This document shows, piece by piece, positions 19,172 to 29,688 of a DNA stretch of 64,000 nt. The stretch is from contig NZ_AP019007.1 in assembly GCF_009176645.1 (NCBI RefSeq), forward strand, positions 434,001-498,000, read 5' to 3'. The notes beneath the pieces are model-generated. The model was not told the DNA's origin. It ran no database searches and worked only from the letters and a program-made list of their open reading frames with translations. The position numbers and the translations under genes are program-made. This stretch comes from Enterobacter oligotrophicus. Lineage in GTDB: Bacteria > Pseudomonadota > Gammaproteobacteria > Enterobacterales > Enterobacteriaceae. Position 1 is the first letter of the stretch. Each line of letters begins with the position of its first letter.

Positions 19172-21106
19172 ATGTTTCAGGACAACCCGCTGCTAGCGCA
19201 GCTTAAACAGCAACTGCATTCCCAGACGCCGCGTGCAGAAGGGGTCGTAAAAGCCACGGAAAAGGGCTTTGGCTTCCTTGAAGTTGATGCGCAGAAAAGC
19301 TACTTCATTCCGCCTCCGCAGATGAAGAAAGTGATGCATGGCGACCGCATCATGGCCGTGATCCATACCGAAAAGGAGCGCGAATCCGCCGAGCCGGAAG
19401 AACTGATTGAACCGTTCCTGACGCGCTTCGTTGGCAAAGTACACAAAAAAGACGATCGTCTTTCTGTCGTGCCGGATCATCCCCTGTTGAAAGATGCCAT
19501 TCCGTGCCGCGCTGCGCGTGGCGTTGAGCATGATTTTAAAGAAGGTGACTGGGCCGTTGCTGAAATGCGCCGTCATCCTCTGAAAGGCGATCGCGGTTTT
19601 TACGCGGAACTGACCCAGTTCATCACCTTCGGTGACGATCATTTCGTCCCGTGGTGGGTTACGCTGGCACGCCACAATCTTGAGAAAGAAGCACCAAACG
19701 GTGTAGCAACTGAAATGCAGGATGAAGGCCTGACGCGTCGCGATCTCACGGCTCTGGATTTTGTCACCATCGACAGCGCCAGCACCGAAGACATGGACGA
19801 TGCGCTGTTTGCCGAAGAGACAGCCGATGGCAAATTGCATCTGACCGTCGCGATTGCCGACCCTACCGCGTGGATTGCCGAAGGCAGCAAGCTGGACGAT
19901 ATGGCCAAAGTGCGTTCGTTCACCAACTACCTGCCAGGCTTCAATATTCCAATGCTGCCGCGCGAACTCTCTGACGATCTCTGCTCGCTGCGAGCAAACG
20001 AAGTGCGTCCGGTACTTGCCTGCCGCATGACCATCGCGGCAGACGGTACGATTGAAGATGATATTGAATTTTTCGCCGCCACCATCGTTTCTAAAGCCAA
20101 ACTCGCCTACGACGACGTCTCCGACTGGCTGGAGAATACCGGAAGCTGGAAACCGGAAAGCGATGCCATTGCCGCGCAAATCCGCCTGTTGCATCGCGTC
20201 TGCCTGAACCGCAGCGAATGGCGTAAAACCCATGCACTGGTGTTCAAGGATCGACCGGATTATCGCTTTGTTCTGGGCGAGAAAGGTGAAGTGCTGGATA
20301 TCGTGGCCGAGCCGCGTCGCATTGCAAACCGCATCGTTGAAGAGGCCATGATTTCCGCCAACATTTGTGCTGCACGCGTGCTGCGCGACAAATTAGGCTT
20401 TGGCATCTATAACGTCCACACCGGTTTTGATCCGGCAAATACCGAAGCGCTGGCTGCCCTGCTGAAAACGCATGATGTCCACGTGGACCCGGAAGAAGTG
20501 CTGACGCTGCAAGGTTTCTGCAAACTGCGCCGCGAGCTGGATGCGCAGCCGTCAGGTTTCCTGGACAGCCGTATTCGTCGGTTCCAGTCCTTTGCGGAAA
20601 TCAGCACAGAGCCAGGCCCTCACTTTGGTCTGGGGCTTGAAGCCTACGCAACCTGGACCTCCCCGATTCGTAAATACGGCGATATGGTGAACCATCGTCT
20701 GCTGAAAGCGATCATCAAAGGTGAATCCGTTGCGCGTCCTCAGGACGACACCACGCTGCAGATGGCAGAACGTCGCCGTCTGAACCGCATGGCAGAGCGC
20801 GATGTCGGCGACTGGCTGTATGCACGTTTCCTGAATGATAAGGCTGGCACGGATACCCGTTTCCCTGCAGAAATCATCGACATCAGCCGGGGCGGTATGC
20901 GCGTGCGTCTGGTCGACAACGGTGCTGTCGCCTTTATCCCTGCCCCGTTCCTGCATGCAGTACGCGACGAACTGGTCTGTAGCCAGGAAACGGGGACGGT
21001 ACAAATTAAAGGTGAGACGGTTTACAAAGTCACTGACGTGATCGATGTGAACATCGCTGAAGTCCGTATGGAAACCCGCAGCATTATCGCGCGCCCGGTC
21101 GCCTGA
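19172..21106 (+). CDS. rnb: Exoribonuclease II
   Basis: A 644-residue RNase II, a processive 3'-5' hydrolytic exoribonuclease that degrades single-stranded RNA. Order: two N-terminal cold-shock domains, the RNB catalytic domain with metal-binding D201, D207, D209 and D210 ([10 protein letters not shown]), and a C-terminal S1 domain. Length equals the E. coli enzyme. It is separated from yciW by 88 bp and followed by a hairpin. Confidence 0.96.
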   Translation: MFQDNPLLAQLKQQLHSQTPRAEGVVKATEKGFGFLEVDAQKSYFIPPPQMKKVMHGDRIMAVIHTEKERESAEPEELIEPFLTRFVGKVHKKDDRLSVVPDHPLLKDAIPCRAARGVEHDFKEGDWAVAEMRRHPLKGDRGFYAELTQFITFGDDHFVPWWVTLARHNLEKEAPNGVATEMQDEGLTRRDLTALDFVTIDSASTEDMDDALFAEETADGKLHLTVAIADPTAWIAEGSKLDDMAKVRSFTNYLPGFNIPMLPRELSDDLCSLRANEVRPVLACRMTIAADGTIEDDIEFFAATIVSKAKLAYDDVSDWLENTGSWKPESDAIAAQIRLLHRVCLNRSEWRKTHALVFKDRPDYRFVLGEKGEVLDIVAEPRRIANRIVEEAMISANICAARVLRDKLGFGIYNVHTGFDPANTEALAALLKTHDVHVDPEEVLTLQGFCKLRRELDAQPSGFLDSRIRRFQSFAEISTEPGPHFGLGLEAYATWTSPIRKYGDMVNHRLLKAIIKGESVARPQDDTTLQMAERRRLNRMAERDVGDWLYARFLNDKAGTDTRFPAEIIDISRGGMRVRLVDNGAVAFIPAPFLHAVRDELVCSQETGTVQIKGETVYKVTDVIDVNIAEVRMETRSIIARPVA

Positions 21107-21430
21107 TAACCTGTTAAAATGTTGGCCGTTTCCTTTTGGGGATGGCCAACAATTTTACCTTTCAACGCAAACCACACATTCATCATTTTTTCTTACTATT
21201 TTCAATCTCCCTTCGCCAAAACCCGCCAGAATTATCTACAGTAAAAGAGAGCCGTCATATTCGGTTACCTGAATTTTTATACACTGAGTATGATTTTTAC
21301 CGCGACTCGTTTTAAGATAATAACACTGTGAAAAACAATAAGTTCACTTCGGTTTTGCCGCTGTTTCACTACGGAAAAGTCGACTGCAAATGAATAAATT
21401 TTGCGCTAATGAGCAGCCGCAGGAGAAAGC
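21107..21430 (+). other. rnb-pdeR intergenic region
   Basis: The first 50 bp hold the rnb terminator (see next entry). The rest is AT-rich and contains the upstream region of pdeR. I find no convincing open frame and no promoter I can place with confidence. GGAG lies 6 bp before the pdeR start. Confidence 0.6.
21121..21157 (+). terminator. rnb terminator
   Basis: GTTGGCC and GGCCAAC close a stem with additional inner pairing, followed by a short AATTTT tract, 15 bp after the rnb stop. Confidence 0.7.
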
Positions 21431-23422
21431 ATGATGGACGATCTGGAGCAGAATTTGCTGTTTCGTTACGTGGGCACTCACAGTCCCTGGTGGCGGCTGA
21501 CAGCTGACAGCAATGCTCTGCATCTGGCCGCCAGCGAAAGTGCCGATGTTATTCAGGTGGTTGCACTGAGCGATGAGCAGGCCGATCTTATTCGGCAGTT
21601 AACCGTTATCACCTCCAGTATCACCATGACGCTGTCTCTGTACGGTACGGATGTACCTGTCCATCTTGTTGGCCGCAAAATTAATAAAAAAGAGTGGGCC
21701 GGAACCGCATCCGCATGGAACGATACGCCCTCCGTTGCGCGCGATTTGGTCCAGGGGCTCTCTTTCGCGGAACAGGTTGTTTCCGAAGCCAACTCGGTGA
21801 TCGTGATCCTCGATCAGCACGGTAATATTCAGCGCTTCAACCGCTTAAGCGAAGAATATACCGGTCTGAAAGAGCAGGAAGTTATCGGCCAGAACGTGTT
21901 TAAACTGTTTATGAGCCGCAGTGAAGCCGCGGCTTCAAAGCGCAACATTACCGGTTTTTTCCGCAACGGCAGCTCGTATGAAGTTGAACGCTGGATCAAG
22001 ACGCGCAAAGGGCAAAGATTGTTTCTGTTCAGAAACAAATTTGTTCACAGTGGCAGCGGTAAAAATGAAATTTTTCTTATCTGTTCGGGTACGGACATTA
22101 CGGAAGAGCGCCGTGCTCAGGAGCGCCTTCGTGTGCTTGCCAATACCGATACCATTACCGGGCTCCCCAATCGTAACGCCATCCATGAACTGATTTCCGA
22201 CGCAATCGCCAGCCGTGGAGAAACCCAGGTTGGCGTGGTGTATCTCGATCTGGATAACTTCAAAAAGGTAAATGATGCCTACGGGCATATGTTTGGGGAT
22301 CAGCTCCTGCAGGCTGTCGCGCTGGCGATCCTGAGCTGTCTTGATGGAGGGCAAACGCTGGCACGCCTCGGGGGTGACGAATTTATCGTATTGGCCACAG
22401 ACACCTCGCAAGGTTCGCTGGAAGCCATGGCATCACGTATTCTGACCCGTTTGCGCCAGCCGTTTCGTATCGGTCTCATCGAGATTTATACCGGGTGCTC
22501 TCTGGGGATCGCCCTTGCCCCCCAGCACGGTAACGATCGGGAGAGCGTTATTCGTAACGCCGATACCGCAATGTATACGGCAAAAGAGGGAGGCCGTGGC
22601 AAGTTCTGCGTCTTCTCCCCCGAAATGAACCAGCGCGTATTTGAGTATCTTTGGCTGGATACCAACCTGCGTAAAGCGCTGGATAACGATCAGTTGCTGA
22701 TTCACTATCAGCCTAAAATGACCTGGCGCGGAGAGGTCAGAAGTCTGGAAGCACTGGTGCGCTGGCAGTCGCCAGAGCGTGGCCTGATCCCGCCGCTGGA
22801 GTTTATCTCCTATGCCGAAGAGTCGGGACTGATTGTACCGCTTGGGCGTTGGGTCATGCTTGATGTGGTTCGTCAGGTTGCGAAATGGCGCGACAAAGGC
22901 ATTAACCTGCGTGTGGCAGTCAACGTCTCCGCTCGCCAGCTTGCGGACCAGACCATTTTCAGCGATTTAAAGCAGGCGCTGAAAGATCTGCATTTTGAAT
23001 ACTGCCCTATCGACGTAGAGTTAACCGAAAGTTGCCTGATCGAAAACGAAGAACTGGCGCTCTCGGTGATCCAGCAGTTTAGTCAGTTGGGCGCGCAAAT
23101 CCATCTGGATGACTTTGGGACCGGCTACTCTTCTCTGTCGCAGCTGGCGCGCTTTCCGATTGATGCCATTAAACTCGATCAGTCGTTTGTGCGGGACATC
23201 CATAAACAGTCAATATCGCAATCTTTAGTGCGAGCCATCGTGGCCGTGGCGCAGGCCCTGAATTTACAGGTTATTGCTGAAGGTGTGGAGAGTGCAAAAG
23301 AAGACGCCTTTCTGACGAAGAATGGCGTCAACGAACGGCAGGGTTTCCTTTTTGCTAAGCCTATGCCCGCTGCCGCATTCGAGCGATGGCTAAAGCGTTA
23401 TCAGGCACGGAATATGCGTTAG
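21431..23422 (+). CDS. pdeR: PAS-GGDEF-EAL cyclic di-GMP phosphodiesterase and DSF receptor (PdeR/RpfR)
   Basis: A 663-residue protein. Residues 1-100 form the small domain that binds RpfF in Cronobacter and Burkholderia RpfR. A PAS domain spans about 110-225, GGDEF follows with intact RLGGDEF (312-318), and then EAL with EALVRW (440-445) and [10 protein letters not shown]. It is homologous to E. coli PdeR (Gmr, YciR), which degrades cyclic di-GMP and tunes curli expression through DgcM and MlrA, and to RpfR, whose PAS domain binds cis-2 fatty acids. Here rpfF lies convergently and the two stop codons share bases (TTAG), so the RpfR reading is favoured. The start may be either of two adjacent ATG codons. 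Confidence 0.93.
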   Translation: MMDDLEQNLLFRYVGTHSPWWRLTADSNALHLAASESADVIQVVALSDEQADLIRQLTVITSSITMTLSLYGTDVPVHLVGRKINKKEWAGTASAWNDTPSVARDLVQGLSFAEQVVSEANSVIVILDQHGNIQRFNRLSEEYTGLKEQEVIGQNVFKLFMSRSEAAASKRNITGFFRNGSSYEVERWIKTRKGQRLFLFRNKFVHSGSGKNEIFLICSGTDITEERRAQERLRVLANTDTITGLPNRNAIHELISDAIASRGETQVGVVYLDLDNFKKVNDAYGHMFGDQLLQAVALAILSCLDGGQTLARLGGDEFIVLATDTSQGSLEAMASRILTRLRQPFRIGLIEIYTGCSLGIALAPQHGNDRESVIRNADTAMYTAKEGGRGKFCVFSPEMNQRVFEYLWLDTNLRKALDNDQLLIHYQPKMTWRGEVRSLEALVRWQSPERGLIPPLEFISYAEESGLIVPLGRWVMLDVVRQVAKWRDKGINLRVAVNVSARQLADQTIFSDLKQALKDLHFEYCPIDVELTESCLIENEELALSVIQQFSQLGAQIHLDDFGTGYSSLSQLARFPIDAIKLDQSFVRDIHKQSISQSLVRAIVAVAQALNLQVIAEGVESAKEDAFLTKNGVNERQGFLFAKPMPAAAFERWLKRYQARNMR

Positions 23423-24288
23423 CTGGCTTTGCGTAAACCTGCAGCGTGGTGGCGGTTTTGCAGCATTACCAGCCGCTCCATATAGGCGATATCTTTCGGT
23501 TCAAGGCAAAATGCGGCATCAACCCAGTCCTCCGTGATGTCCATCAGTTCACTGCGTGGCAGTTGTAAAACGCGTGTGCGGGCACGCAGCATAGCCCGTA
23601 CACCGTTAAGTTTCGGTTGCAGCGTGTCGATAAACGTCCGTACAGAGACATAGCTTTGTCCTGGTTCAAACAATCCATCGACCAGCCCGTGCTGCTCATA
23701 CCATTCCGCCGTATGCGATTCCCCTTTGTAGATCAGCTCCTCCGCCAGTTTCATACCTGAGCGGCGTGCGACCAGCGAATAGCCGCCCATGCCGGGGAAT
23801 AAGTTAAAGGCAATTTCGGGGAACCCTAACCGGGCATCGCGTTGAGCCAGAACAAAATGGTGCGCCAGCGCGGCTTCAAAGCCGCCCCCTAACGCGCTCC
23901 CCTCGACCATAGCCAGTGTGATAGCTCCGGTATCAAACCCTCTTGATGCGGCATGGACGCAATCGACACAGGCACGGGCGTAAGCCCGCAGTGCTTCCCG
24001 ACGGCCATGCCGAATGCACTCCACGAAGAACTGTAAATCCCCTCCGGCATTGTACATATCCGGAACCAGCGATCCGGTTACCCAAAAATCGACAACAAAA
24101 CCGGACTGCCGTACCAGCCAGGAAAGATTCATGATCTCTTCAATCAAGGCATGGTTGAAGCAAGGTCGTGGCTGAGCCCGCAACATCATCCACACCGTAC
24201 GACGTTCCTCCTCATAATAAGCGGCCAGTTGAGTGAATCGTTCAGCATCAGTAAACAGTGTACAGGTAGCCTGGTTGATAACTGTCAT
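23419..24288 (-). CDS. rpfF: RpfF-type DSF synthase (cis-2-enoyl fatty acid signal), crotonase family
   Basis: A 289-residue crotonase-fold enzyme, the same length as Xanthomonas RpfF. The oxyanion-hole glycines are in [11 protein letters not shown]. The two catalytic glutamates of RpfF correspond to E138 (GGFEAAL) and E158 ([17 protein letters not shown]). RpfF enzymes dehydrate 3-hydroxyacyl-ACP to the cis-2 acyl chain and release the free acid by thioesterase action. The gene is convergent with pdeR and monocistronic, with AGGA 8 bp before the ATG. E. coli K-12 has nothing between pdeR and yciZ. Chain length of the product cannot be read from sequence; related species make cis-2-dodecenoic acid. 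Confidence 0.9.
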   Translation of the reverse strand: MTVINQATCTLFTDAERFTQLAAYYEEERRTVWMMLRAQPRPCFNHALIEEIMNLSWLVRQSGFVVDFWVTGSLVPDMYNAGGDLQFFVECIRHGRREALRAYARACVDCVHAASRGFDTGAITLAMVEGSALGGGFEAALAHHFVLAQRDARLGFPEIAFNLFPGMGGYSLVARRSGMKLAEELIYKGESHTAEWYEQHGLVDGLFEPGQSYVSVRTFIDTLQPKLNGVRAMLRARTRVLQLPRSELMDITEDWVDAAFCLEPKDIAYMERLVMLQNRHHAAGLRKAS

Positions 24289-24481
24289 AGTCTAATTCCT
24301 CATATAATAAAGCGCCTTGCGCGCAGTTTTAGACTAATCCACTCATTCAGCCCGCTACATGCAGAGGGGAAAATTTATCACTTTCATTTATGTACTTTCG
24401 TTATTGCATTTTTTCCCTTCTCTTTTGAACCTATTTTCTGCATCATTGAAAATATTCACTTTTCGCTCCTGAGGAGAGATT

Positions 24482-24664
24482 ATGTCTAACATAGATGCAC
24501 AAACCGTGGCGCAACGTATTGATACTGTGCTGGATATCCTTGTCGCGGGCGATTATCACTCTGCTATCCGTAATCTTGAGATTCTGAAATCTGAATTACT
24601 GGCACAGAACGGCACGGATACCGCGCCAGAAGCTGCTCAACCAAAAGCCCCGTGGGAAGTGTGA
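24482..24664 (+). CDS. yciZ: UPF0509 small protein YciZ
   Basis: A 60-residue acidic helical protein matching E. coli YciZ ([14 protein letters not shown], ending PKAPWEV), slightly longer than the 57 residues I recall. GAGGAG precedes the ATG. Function unknown; it lies 41 bp before yciT. The 193 bp before it separate it from the divergent rpfF. Confidence 0.9.
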   Translation: MSNIDAQTVAQRIDTVLDILVAGDYHSAIRNLEILKSELLAQNGTDTAPEAAQPKAPWEV

Positions 24665-24705
24665 CCACGTCTTTTCCGATCTCGTCTTGTTTTTAAATGG
24701 ATGCT

Positions 24706-25458
24706 ATGAATTCCCGACAACAAATCATTTTGCAGATGGTCATCGATCAGGGCCGCGTGAGCGTGGTCGATCTCGCTAAAGCCACCGGTGTCTCCGAAGT
24801 CACAATCCGCCAGGATCTTAACCTGCTGGAAAAACAGAGCTACCTTCGCCGCGCACACGGGTATGCCGTCCCGCTGGACAGTGAAGACGTCGAAACCCGC
24901 ATGATGAACAACTATGCGCTTAAACGGGAACTGGCGGAATTTGCCGCATCCTTAGTGAATAACGGTGAAACGGTATTTATCGAAAATGGCAGCAGCAACG
25001 CCCTTCTCGCGCGCACGCTCGCCGAACAAAAAGATATAACGATTATCACCGTCAGCAGTTATATCGCCCATCTGCTTAAAGAAACACGCTGTGAAGTCAT
25101 TCTGTTAGGCGGGATTTATCAGAAAAAGAGCGAAAGTATGGTCGGTCCGCTTACCCGGCAGTATGTGCAACAGGTGCATTTCAGCAAGGCTTTCATTGGT
25201 ATTGATGGCTGGCAGCCAGACACTGGCTTCACTGGCCGGGATATGATGCGTACTGACGTCGTTAACGCCGTACTGGAAAAAGAGTGTGAAGCCATTGTAC
25301 TTACCGACAGCTCGAAATTTGGTGCGGTTCACCCTTACACGATGGGCCCCTTGTCCCGTTTTAGCCGCGTGATCACCGATGAGCGCCTGAGTAATGAACA
25401 TCGTCAGCAGCTCGAACGTGACGGCCTGACGGTAAATATCGTCAAAAAGTCAGCATAA
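24706..25458 (+). CDS. yciT: DeoR-family transcriptional regulator YciT
   Basis: A 250-residue DeoR-type regulator: N-terminal helix-turn-helix ([19 protein letters not shown], about residues 16-34) and a sugar-phosphate sensor domain with [11 protein letters not shown] and LTDSSKFG. The start at ATGAATTCC is chosen because GGA stands just upstream and the E. coli protein begins MNSRQQ; an ATG three codons earlier lacks a ribosome-binding site. The effector is unknown; E. coli YciT has been linked to osmotic stress. Confidence 0.93.
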   Translation: MNSRQQIILQMVIDQGRVSVVDLAKATGVSEVTIRQDLNLLEKQSYLRRAHGYAVPLDSEDVETRMMNNYALKRELAEFAASLVNNGETVFIENGSSNALLARTLAEQKDITIITVSSYIAHLLKETRCEVILLGGIYQKKSESMVGPLTRQYVQQVHFSKAFIGIDGWQPDTGFTGRDMMRTDVVNAVLEKECEAIVLTDSSKFGAVHPYTMGPLSRFSRVITDERLSNEHRQQLERDGLTVNIVKKSA

Positions 25459-25662
25459 CTATTTTCCGCGCCCAAATCTCGGGCGCATATTTTTCTGAGA
25501 AAATTCCGACCCTTTCTTTAAGATTTTTTACCTGTTTAACCCTGGCTGAAGTCGTAAAATTAATATTAGCGATATAACAGGAAGTGACTATCACCTGCGT
25601 GATTACGTAACACCTGCGCAACCAGCTTTCACGGAGAAAAAGAATTTAAGTATTCAATTGGG

Positions 25663-25669
25663 CTATACT
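25663..25669 (+). promoter_or_regulatory. RpoS-type -10 element of osmB
   Basis: CTATACT, the sigma-S consensus -10, lies about 50 bp before the osmB ATG and has no good -35. osmB is an RpoS- and Rcs-controlled osmotic stress gene in E. coli. Confidence 0.65.
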
Positions 25670-25715
25670 TAAAGTGCATTTCTTTCCGTGAATCGATAAT
25701 TCAGGAGAAAGTATT

Positions 25716-25934
25716 ATGACCTTAACCAGCAAAAAATTAGCCGCCGCTGTTCTGGCAATCACTGTAGCAATGTCCCTGAGCGCATGCTCTAACTGGTCTA
25801 AACGCGATCGTAACACCGCAATTGGTGCCGGTGCTGGTGCTCTGGGTGGTGCGGTGTTAACGGATGGTAGTACGCTGGGTACGTTAGGTGGTGCTGCCGT
25901 CGGCGGTATTATCGGTCACCAGGTGGGTAAATAA
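25716..25934 (+). CDS. osmB: Osmotically inducible lipoprotein OsmB
   Basis: A 72-residue lipoprotein with lipobox LSAC near residue 24. The mature part is a glycine-zipper region (IGAGAGALGGAVLTDG and GTLGGAAVGGIIGHQVGK). It is envelope-located and induced by high osmolarity and in stationary phase in E. coli. AGGAG precedes the ATG. It ends in a bidirectional terminator shared with yciH. Confidence 0.95.
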   Translation: MTLTSKKLAAAVLAITVAMSLSACSNWSKRDRNTAIGAGAGALGGAVLTDGSTLGTLGGAAVGGIIGHQVGK

Positions 25935-26002
25935 TCACCATACCGACAACAATCAGTATAAAAGATATATTGAATATATTTCCGATCTGACTTACGCACG
26001 AG

Positions 26003-26040
26003 AAAAAGAGCCACGGCATTGTCCGTGGCTCATTTATTTT
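26003..26040. terminator. Bidirectional terminator between osmB and yciH
   Basis: GAGCCACGG and CCGTGGCTC form a 9-bp stem. T-rich tracts lie on both sides, so it can serve both convergent genes. Confidence 0.85.
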
Positions 26041-26368
26041 AACCGCCTGCCAGTTTGACTTTCATACCTTTGGCTTCGAGCAGTGATTTAATTAAATCAC
26101 GCTTATCACCCTGGATTTCAATTACGCCGTCTTTAACGGCACCACCGCATCCACATTTCTTTTTTAATTCCGCAGCGAGTTTTGTCAGTTCGGCATCGTC
26201 CAGATCAATCCCGGTGATCAGGCAAACGCCCTTCCCCTTGCGACCGCTGGTCTGGCGCTGAATGCGCACGATACCGTCGCCTTTTGGACGCTCTGCTTTT
26301 TCTTTTGGTTCATCAATACGCCCGGTTCCGGTGGAATAGACCAGGCGGCTGTTAGAATCGCTCATCAT
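26039..26368 (-). CDS. yciH: SUI1/eIF1-like protein YciH
   Basis: A 109-residue SUI1-domain protein with [20 protein letters not shown] and [13 protein letters not shown], related to eukaryotic eIF1. In E. coli it influences start-site fidelity and stress translation but is dispensable. Its ATG overlaps the pyrF stop by 4 bp, so the two are one operon. Confidence 0.95.
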   Translation of the reverse strand: MMSDSNSRLVYSTGTGRIDEPKEKAERPKGDGIVRIQRQTSGRKGKGVCLITGIDLDDAELTKLAAELKKKCGCGGAVKDGVIEIQGDKRDLIKSLLEAKGMKVKLAGG

Positions 26369-27102
26369 GCCCCCTTTCTCAGTGATGCGTTAATCGCTTT
26401 CAGGGTCTGCGCAGGATGGGCGGACTGCGTCACAGGGCGACCAATCACCATATAATCCACGCCTGCGGCCTGTGCCTGTTCTGGTGTCATAATGCGGCGC
26501 TGATCGCCTGCCTCACTGCCTGCTGGACGGATACCCGGTGTGACCAGTTTAAACTCGCGCCCCAGTTCAGATTTGAAACGCAGCGCTTCCTGAGCCGAGC
26601 AGACAACACCATCAAGGCCGCAGTTTTGCGTCAGCCGCGCGAGACGCTCAGCATGCTCTGCAGGTGACAACGTCACACCCAGATCGCGCAGATCGGAATC
26701 GTCCATGCTGGTCAGTACAGTTACAGCAATCAGTAACGGCGCGTCCTTACCAAACGGCACCAGCGCTTCACGCGCTGCGGTCATCATCCGCGCCCCGCCT
26801 GATGCATGCACGTTTACCATCCATACGCCTAACTCAGCCGCCGCCGCAACGGCATGGGCGGTGGTATTCGGAATATCGTGGAATTTCAGATCGAGGAAAA
26901 CGTCAAAACCGCGCTGCTGTAGGTCGCGGACGATCTGCGGACCGAACAACGTGAACATCTCTTTGCCGACTTTCAGGCGACAGTCACGAGGATCGATACC
27001 GTCAACAAACGCCAGCGCGGCATCGCGATTGTTATAATCGAGAGCAACGACAACAGGAGAATCGGTAATTATGCGGGAAGCGGAGGAAGCTACAGACGTC
27101 AT
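26365..27102 (-). CDS. pyrF: Orotidine 5'-phosphate decarboxylase
   Basis: A 245-residue TIM-barrel OMP decarboxylase, the last step of UMP synthesis. The active-site DLKFHDIP (D-x-K-x-x-D) is intact, and so are VVVALDYNN and the C-terminal phosphate loop VIGRPVTQ. The start at ATGACGTCT is chosen by the E. coli N-terminus and family length; the frame continues upstream through weak codons without similarity. Upstream gene of the pyrF-yciH pair. Confidence 0.96.
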   Translation of the reverse strand: MTSVASSASRIITDSPVVVALDYNNRDAALAFVDGIDPRDCRLKVGKEMFTLFGPQIVRDLQQRGFDVFLDLKFHDIPNTTAHAVAAAAELGVWMVNVHASGGARMMTAAREALVPFGKDAPLLIAVTVLTSMDDSDLRDLGVTLSPAEHAERLARLTQNCGLDGVVCSAQEALRFKSELGREFKLVTPGIRPAGSEAGDQRRIMTPEQAQAAGVDYMVIGRPVTQSAHPAQTLKAINASLRKGA

Positions 27103-27287
27103 GACCAGCCCTTTTCGTCTATGGGCGCGCAGCGGCGCGGAACAGATAAACGGCCAGCATTCTACCTGCCAGCGGCACAAATTGACAGAATCGATTTCCT
27201 TTCCTGCCAGGCGATAAATCGCACGGTGCCTGATAATGGTAAAAGAACCATTAGTATGTTGTAACTAAAGCAGAGTTTTTTAAAAAA

Positions 27288-28457
27288 TTATTGTCCGTCA
27301 AGTCCGCGAATCGGCTTGATGGTGGACCAGGCCCGGCACGATGGACAGTGCCAGTAGAGCGTATAGGCGGTAAAACCACACTTCTGGCAGCGATAGCGCG
27401 GCTTACTGCGCACCTGCTCGCCAACCATATCACGCAGCACCATCAGGCTCTCTTTGGCGCGTCCCTCTTCTGCGTCATTCAGGTGGTAATCCATGAGCTT
27501 ATGGAACACGCGCATCGTTGGATGTCTCTGCAACTGACGCGTGATATAGACTTGTGCGGTGTCACTGCCTTCGTGCTGTTCAACGATGTCTGACAGCATC
27601 AGTTCAGCCGTCGCACCGGTATTCTCTTCTACGCACCGGCGAAGGAAAGCGACCCACTCATCCTGTTTACCCAGTTGCTGATAGCAGGTCTGCAACATTT
27701 CCAGCGTTTCACTGACCAGCTCTTTATCCTGGTCGATAACCCGCAGCAGGCTTTCCACCGCTTTGGCGAACTCACCGTTCGCCATAAAAACACGCCCCAT
27801 CATAATGGAGATGCGAGCGCTGTTGCGGTCAGCAGCGGCCCCTTTTTTCAGTAACGCCATGGCTTTATCCATGTCGTCATTGCCCATTTGCTGAAGGGCA
27901 AGTTCGCAGTAGAAATGGGCTATCTCATCGCGCTGTTTATCTTTACCCAGCTTCACCAGACGCTCAGCGGTATCAATGGCTTTCTGCCAGTCACTGGTCG
28001 CCTGATAAATTTGCAGCAATTGTTGTAGCGCACTGATGCGGAAATCGGTCTCGTCCACCAGTTGAGCGAACATATCTTCCGCCCGATCGTACAGCCCCGC
28101 CGCCATGTAATCACGTCCCAGCTGTTGAACCGCCAGCAAACGCTGATCGTAGGTCAGCGAAGCGCTTTCCATTAAGGTCTGGTGAATGCGAATGGCGCGG
28201 TCAACCTCACCGCGTGAACGGAACAGGTTTCCCAGGGTGAGATGCGCTTCAACGGTGCCCGTGTCCTCTTTAAGCATATCGAGGAACAGATCAACCGCTT
28301 TATCCTGTTGATTACTCAGCAGGAAGTTAACCCCTGCAACATAGTCGCGGGAGAGACGGTTTGCTTCATCCTGTTTTGTTTGTTGCGCACTTCTGCGGCC
28401 CATATACCAGCCATAGGCTGCGGCTACAGGCAAAAGCAGAAACAACAACTCCAGCAT
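27288..28457 (-). CDS. lapB: LPS assembly protein B, FtsH adaptor
   Basis: A 389-residue protein with one N-terminal membrane anchor (residues 2-18), a cytoplasmic array of TPR repeats (about 35-350) and a C-terminal rubredoxin-like zinc ribbon (CQKCG and CPSC). LapB (YciM) helps FtsH degrade LpxC and so balances lipopolysaccharide with phospholipid synthesis; it is usually essential. It lies 6 bp after lapA in the same operon. Confidence 0.96.
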   Translation of the reverse strand: MLELLFLLLPVAAAYGWYMGRRSAQQTKQDEANRLSRDYVAGVNFLLSNQQDKAVDLFLDMLKEDTGTVEAHLTLGNLFRSRGEVDRAIRIHQTLMESASLTYDQRLLAVQQLGRDYMAAGLYDRAEDMFAQLVDETDFRISALQQLLQIYQATSDWQKAIDTAERLVKLGKDKQRDEIAHFYCELALQQMGNDDMDKAMALLKKGAAADRNSARISIMMGRVFMANGEFAKAVESLLRVIDQDKELVSETLEMLQTCYQQLGKQDEWVAFLRRCVEENTGATAELMLSDIVEQHEGSDTAQVYITRQLQRHPTMRVFHKLMDYHLNDAEEGRAKESLMVLRDMVGEQVRSKPRYRCQKCGFTAYTLYWHCPSCRAWSTIKPIRGLDGQ

Positions 28458-28463
28458 ATTCGA

Positions 28464-28772
28464 TTATTCCCTGGATACCGGCACAGCACTGCTTTCCGGA
28501 ATGTCAGTTGCAGGCGCAATTTGATGTTCAAGTCGTTTAATTTTTCGCTCAGCGCGCGCAAGGGAAACACGAACCTTAAGCCAGAACAGGCCACACACCA
28601 GCCAGCCGATGATGAAACCCGCTGCGAACAAGACCGCAAGCAGGCTCGAAACCCGGTACTCGCCCTGCGCCAGCAGATAGTTAAACGTTACCTGCTGATC
28701 GTTTTGCGCGCCCAATGTGACTGAAATGACAAAAATCGCCAACACCAGTAAGAAAATGAGTAAATATTTCAC
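28464..28772 (-). CDS. lapA: LPS assembly protein A
   Basis: A 102-residue inner-membrane protein with two membrane spans (YLLIFLLVLAIFVISVTL and SSLLAVLFAAGFIIGWLVC) and a cytoplasmic coiled coil (LARAERKIKRLEHQ). The start is taken as GTG in GTGAAATATTTA, giving the same N-terminus as E. coli LapA (there ATG); an upstream in-frame TTG has no ribosome-binding site. It forms an operon with lapB. Confidence 0.94.
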   Translation of the reverse strand: MKYLLIFLLVLAIFVISVTLGAQNDQQVTFNYLLAQGEYRVSSLLAVLFAAGFIIGWLVCGLFWLKVRVSLARAERKIKRLEHQIAPATDIPESSAVPVSRE

Positions 28773-28920
28773 ATTACTTCCCGTTATGTGGTTCAAGCGA
28801 ATAAAGTGTGTTCAACTCACCGCAATTAGCCTTATAAACTACCATTTTAGTGACGGGCGCGAAACGGAAAAAGTAGCGCGCCAGTCATGGATTTATGGGC
28901 AAAATGCGGAATATCAACCT

Positions 28921-29688
28921 TCAGACGCCGCTTTGCTCCCTTTCGGCGATTTCTGCCTTCTCTTCCGGCGGCGGCGTTAGCGGCCCGCAAATACGTTCGG
29001 CAAGCCAGGTTGCCAGCGTGACCAGCACCCACGATATGAGCGTGGCAACCACCAAATCACGCGGCCAGTGCATGCCAAGCAGCAAGCGGCTCCCCATTAC
29101 GCCTGTCGCCCAGACCAGCAAAATCGCGATAGTCACCGTCCGACGGCGCGGCCATAAAAGCCCTACACCAAGCAACGCCCAACTGGCGGCAAACATCGTA
29201 TGCCCGGAAGGAAAGGCAAAACCCGTCTCTTTTTGCCAGTGTTTACGTAAAAAGTTCGGAATTTCCTGTTGTTCCGCCAGTTGCTCTTTTACCAGCGCAC
29301 CGCGATCTTTACGTTTTAAATTGTAGAACTCATCCACCGGAACATGATGCGTTTTTTCCATCCATACCACAAAAGGACGCGGTTCCTGCACATGATCTTT
29401 AACCCAGGACTTCACGCCCTGGCCGATAAGGATTGCGCCGCCGAGGATAGCAAAAAGCATTAGCGCAGCACGCAGACGAAAACGCAGACACCACAGGAAC
29501 CAGGCACAAAGCAGCACATGCGTAATGATCCCCCACGGTTGCGTGACCGTCTCCGTTATCCAGTACAAGGCTTTCAGCCACGCGCTATTCTGGCCGGGCT
29601 GCCACATCCAGCCTGAAATCCATACGGATAAAGGCATAATAAGCAAAATGGCCGCACCTGCTGCCGTTCGTCTGGCGATTGAAAGCAT
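28921..29688 (-). CDS. pgpB: Phosphatidylglycerophosphatase B / undecaprenyl pyrophosphate phosphatase
   Basis: A 255-residue PAP2-family membrane phosphatase with all three motifs: K-x6-RP (KDHVQEPRP), PSGH and SRLLLGMHWPRD. It dephosphorylates phosphatidylglycerophosphate and undecaprenyl pyrophosphate on the periplasmic face. AAGGAG precedes ATGCTTTC; the frame extends 11 codons upstream to another possible start, which the E. coli comparison does not support. The 124 bp downstream, up to lapA, show no other gene. Confidence 0.94.
   Translation of the reverse strand: MLSIARRTAAGAAILLIMPLSVWISGWMWQPGQNSAWLKALYWITETVTQPWGIITHVLLCAWFLWCLRFRLRAALMLFAILGGAILIGQGVKSWVKDHVQEPRPFVVWMEKTHHVPVDEFYNLKRKDRGALVKEQLAEQQEIPNFLRKHWQKETGFAFPSGHTMFAASWALLGVGLLWPRRRTVTIAILLVWATGVMGSRLLLGMHWPRDLVVATLISWVLVTLATWLAERICGPLTPPPEEKAEIAEREQSGV

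Noticed and set aside
19193..20233. 346-codon minus-strand frame inside rnb
   Set aside because: It lies antisense to a highly conserved RNase II gene and encodes a low-complexity, F/R/H-rich sequence without any recognisable domain; long antisense frames are common in GC-rich coding regions.
27102..27180. N-terminal extension of pyrF by 26 codons
   Set aside because: The extension has no similarity to PyrF and would make the protein longer than its family; the internal ATG gives the E. coli length.
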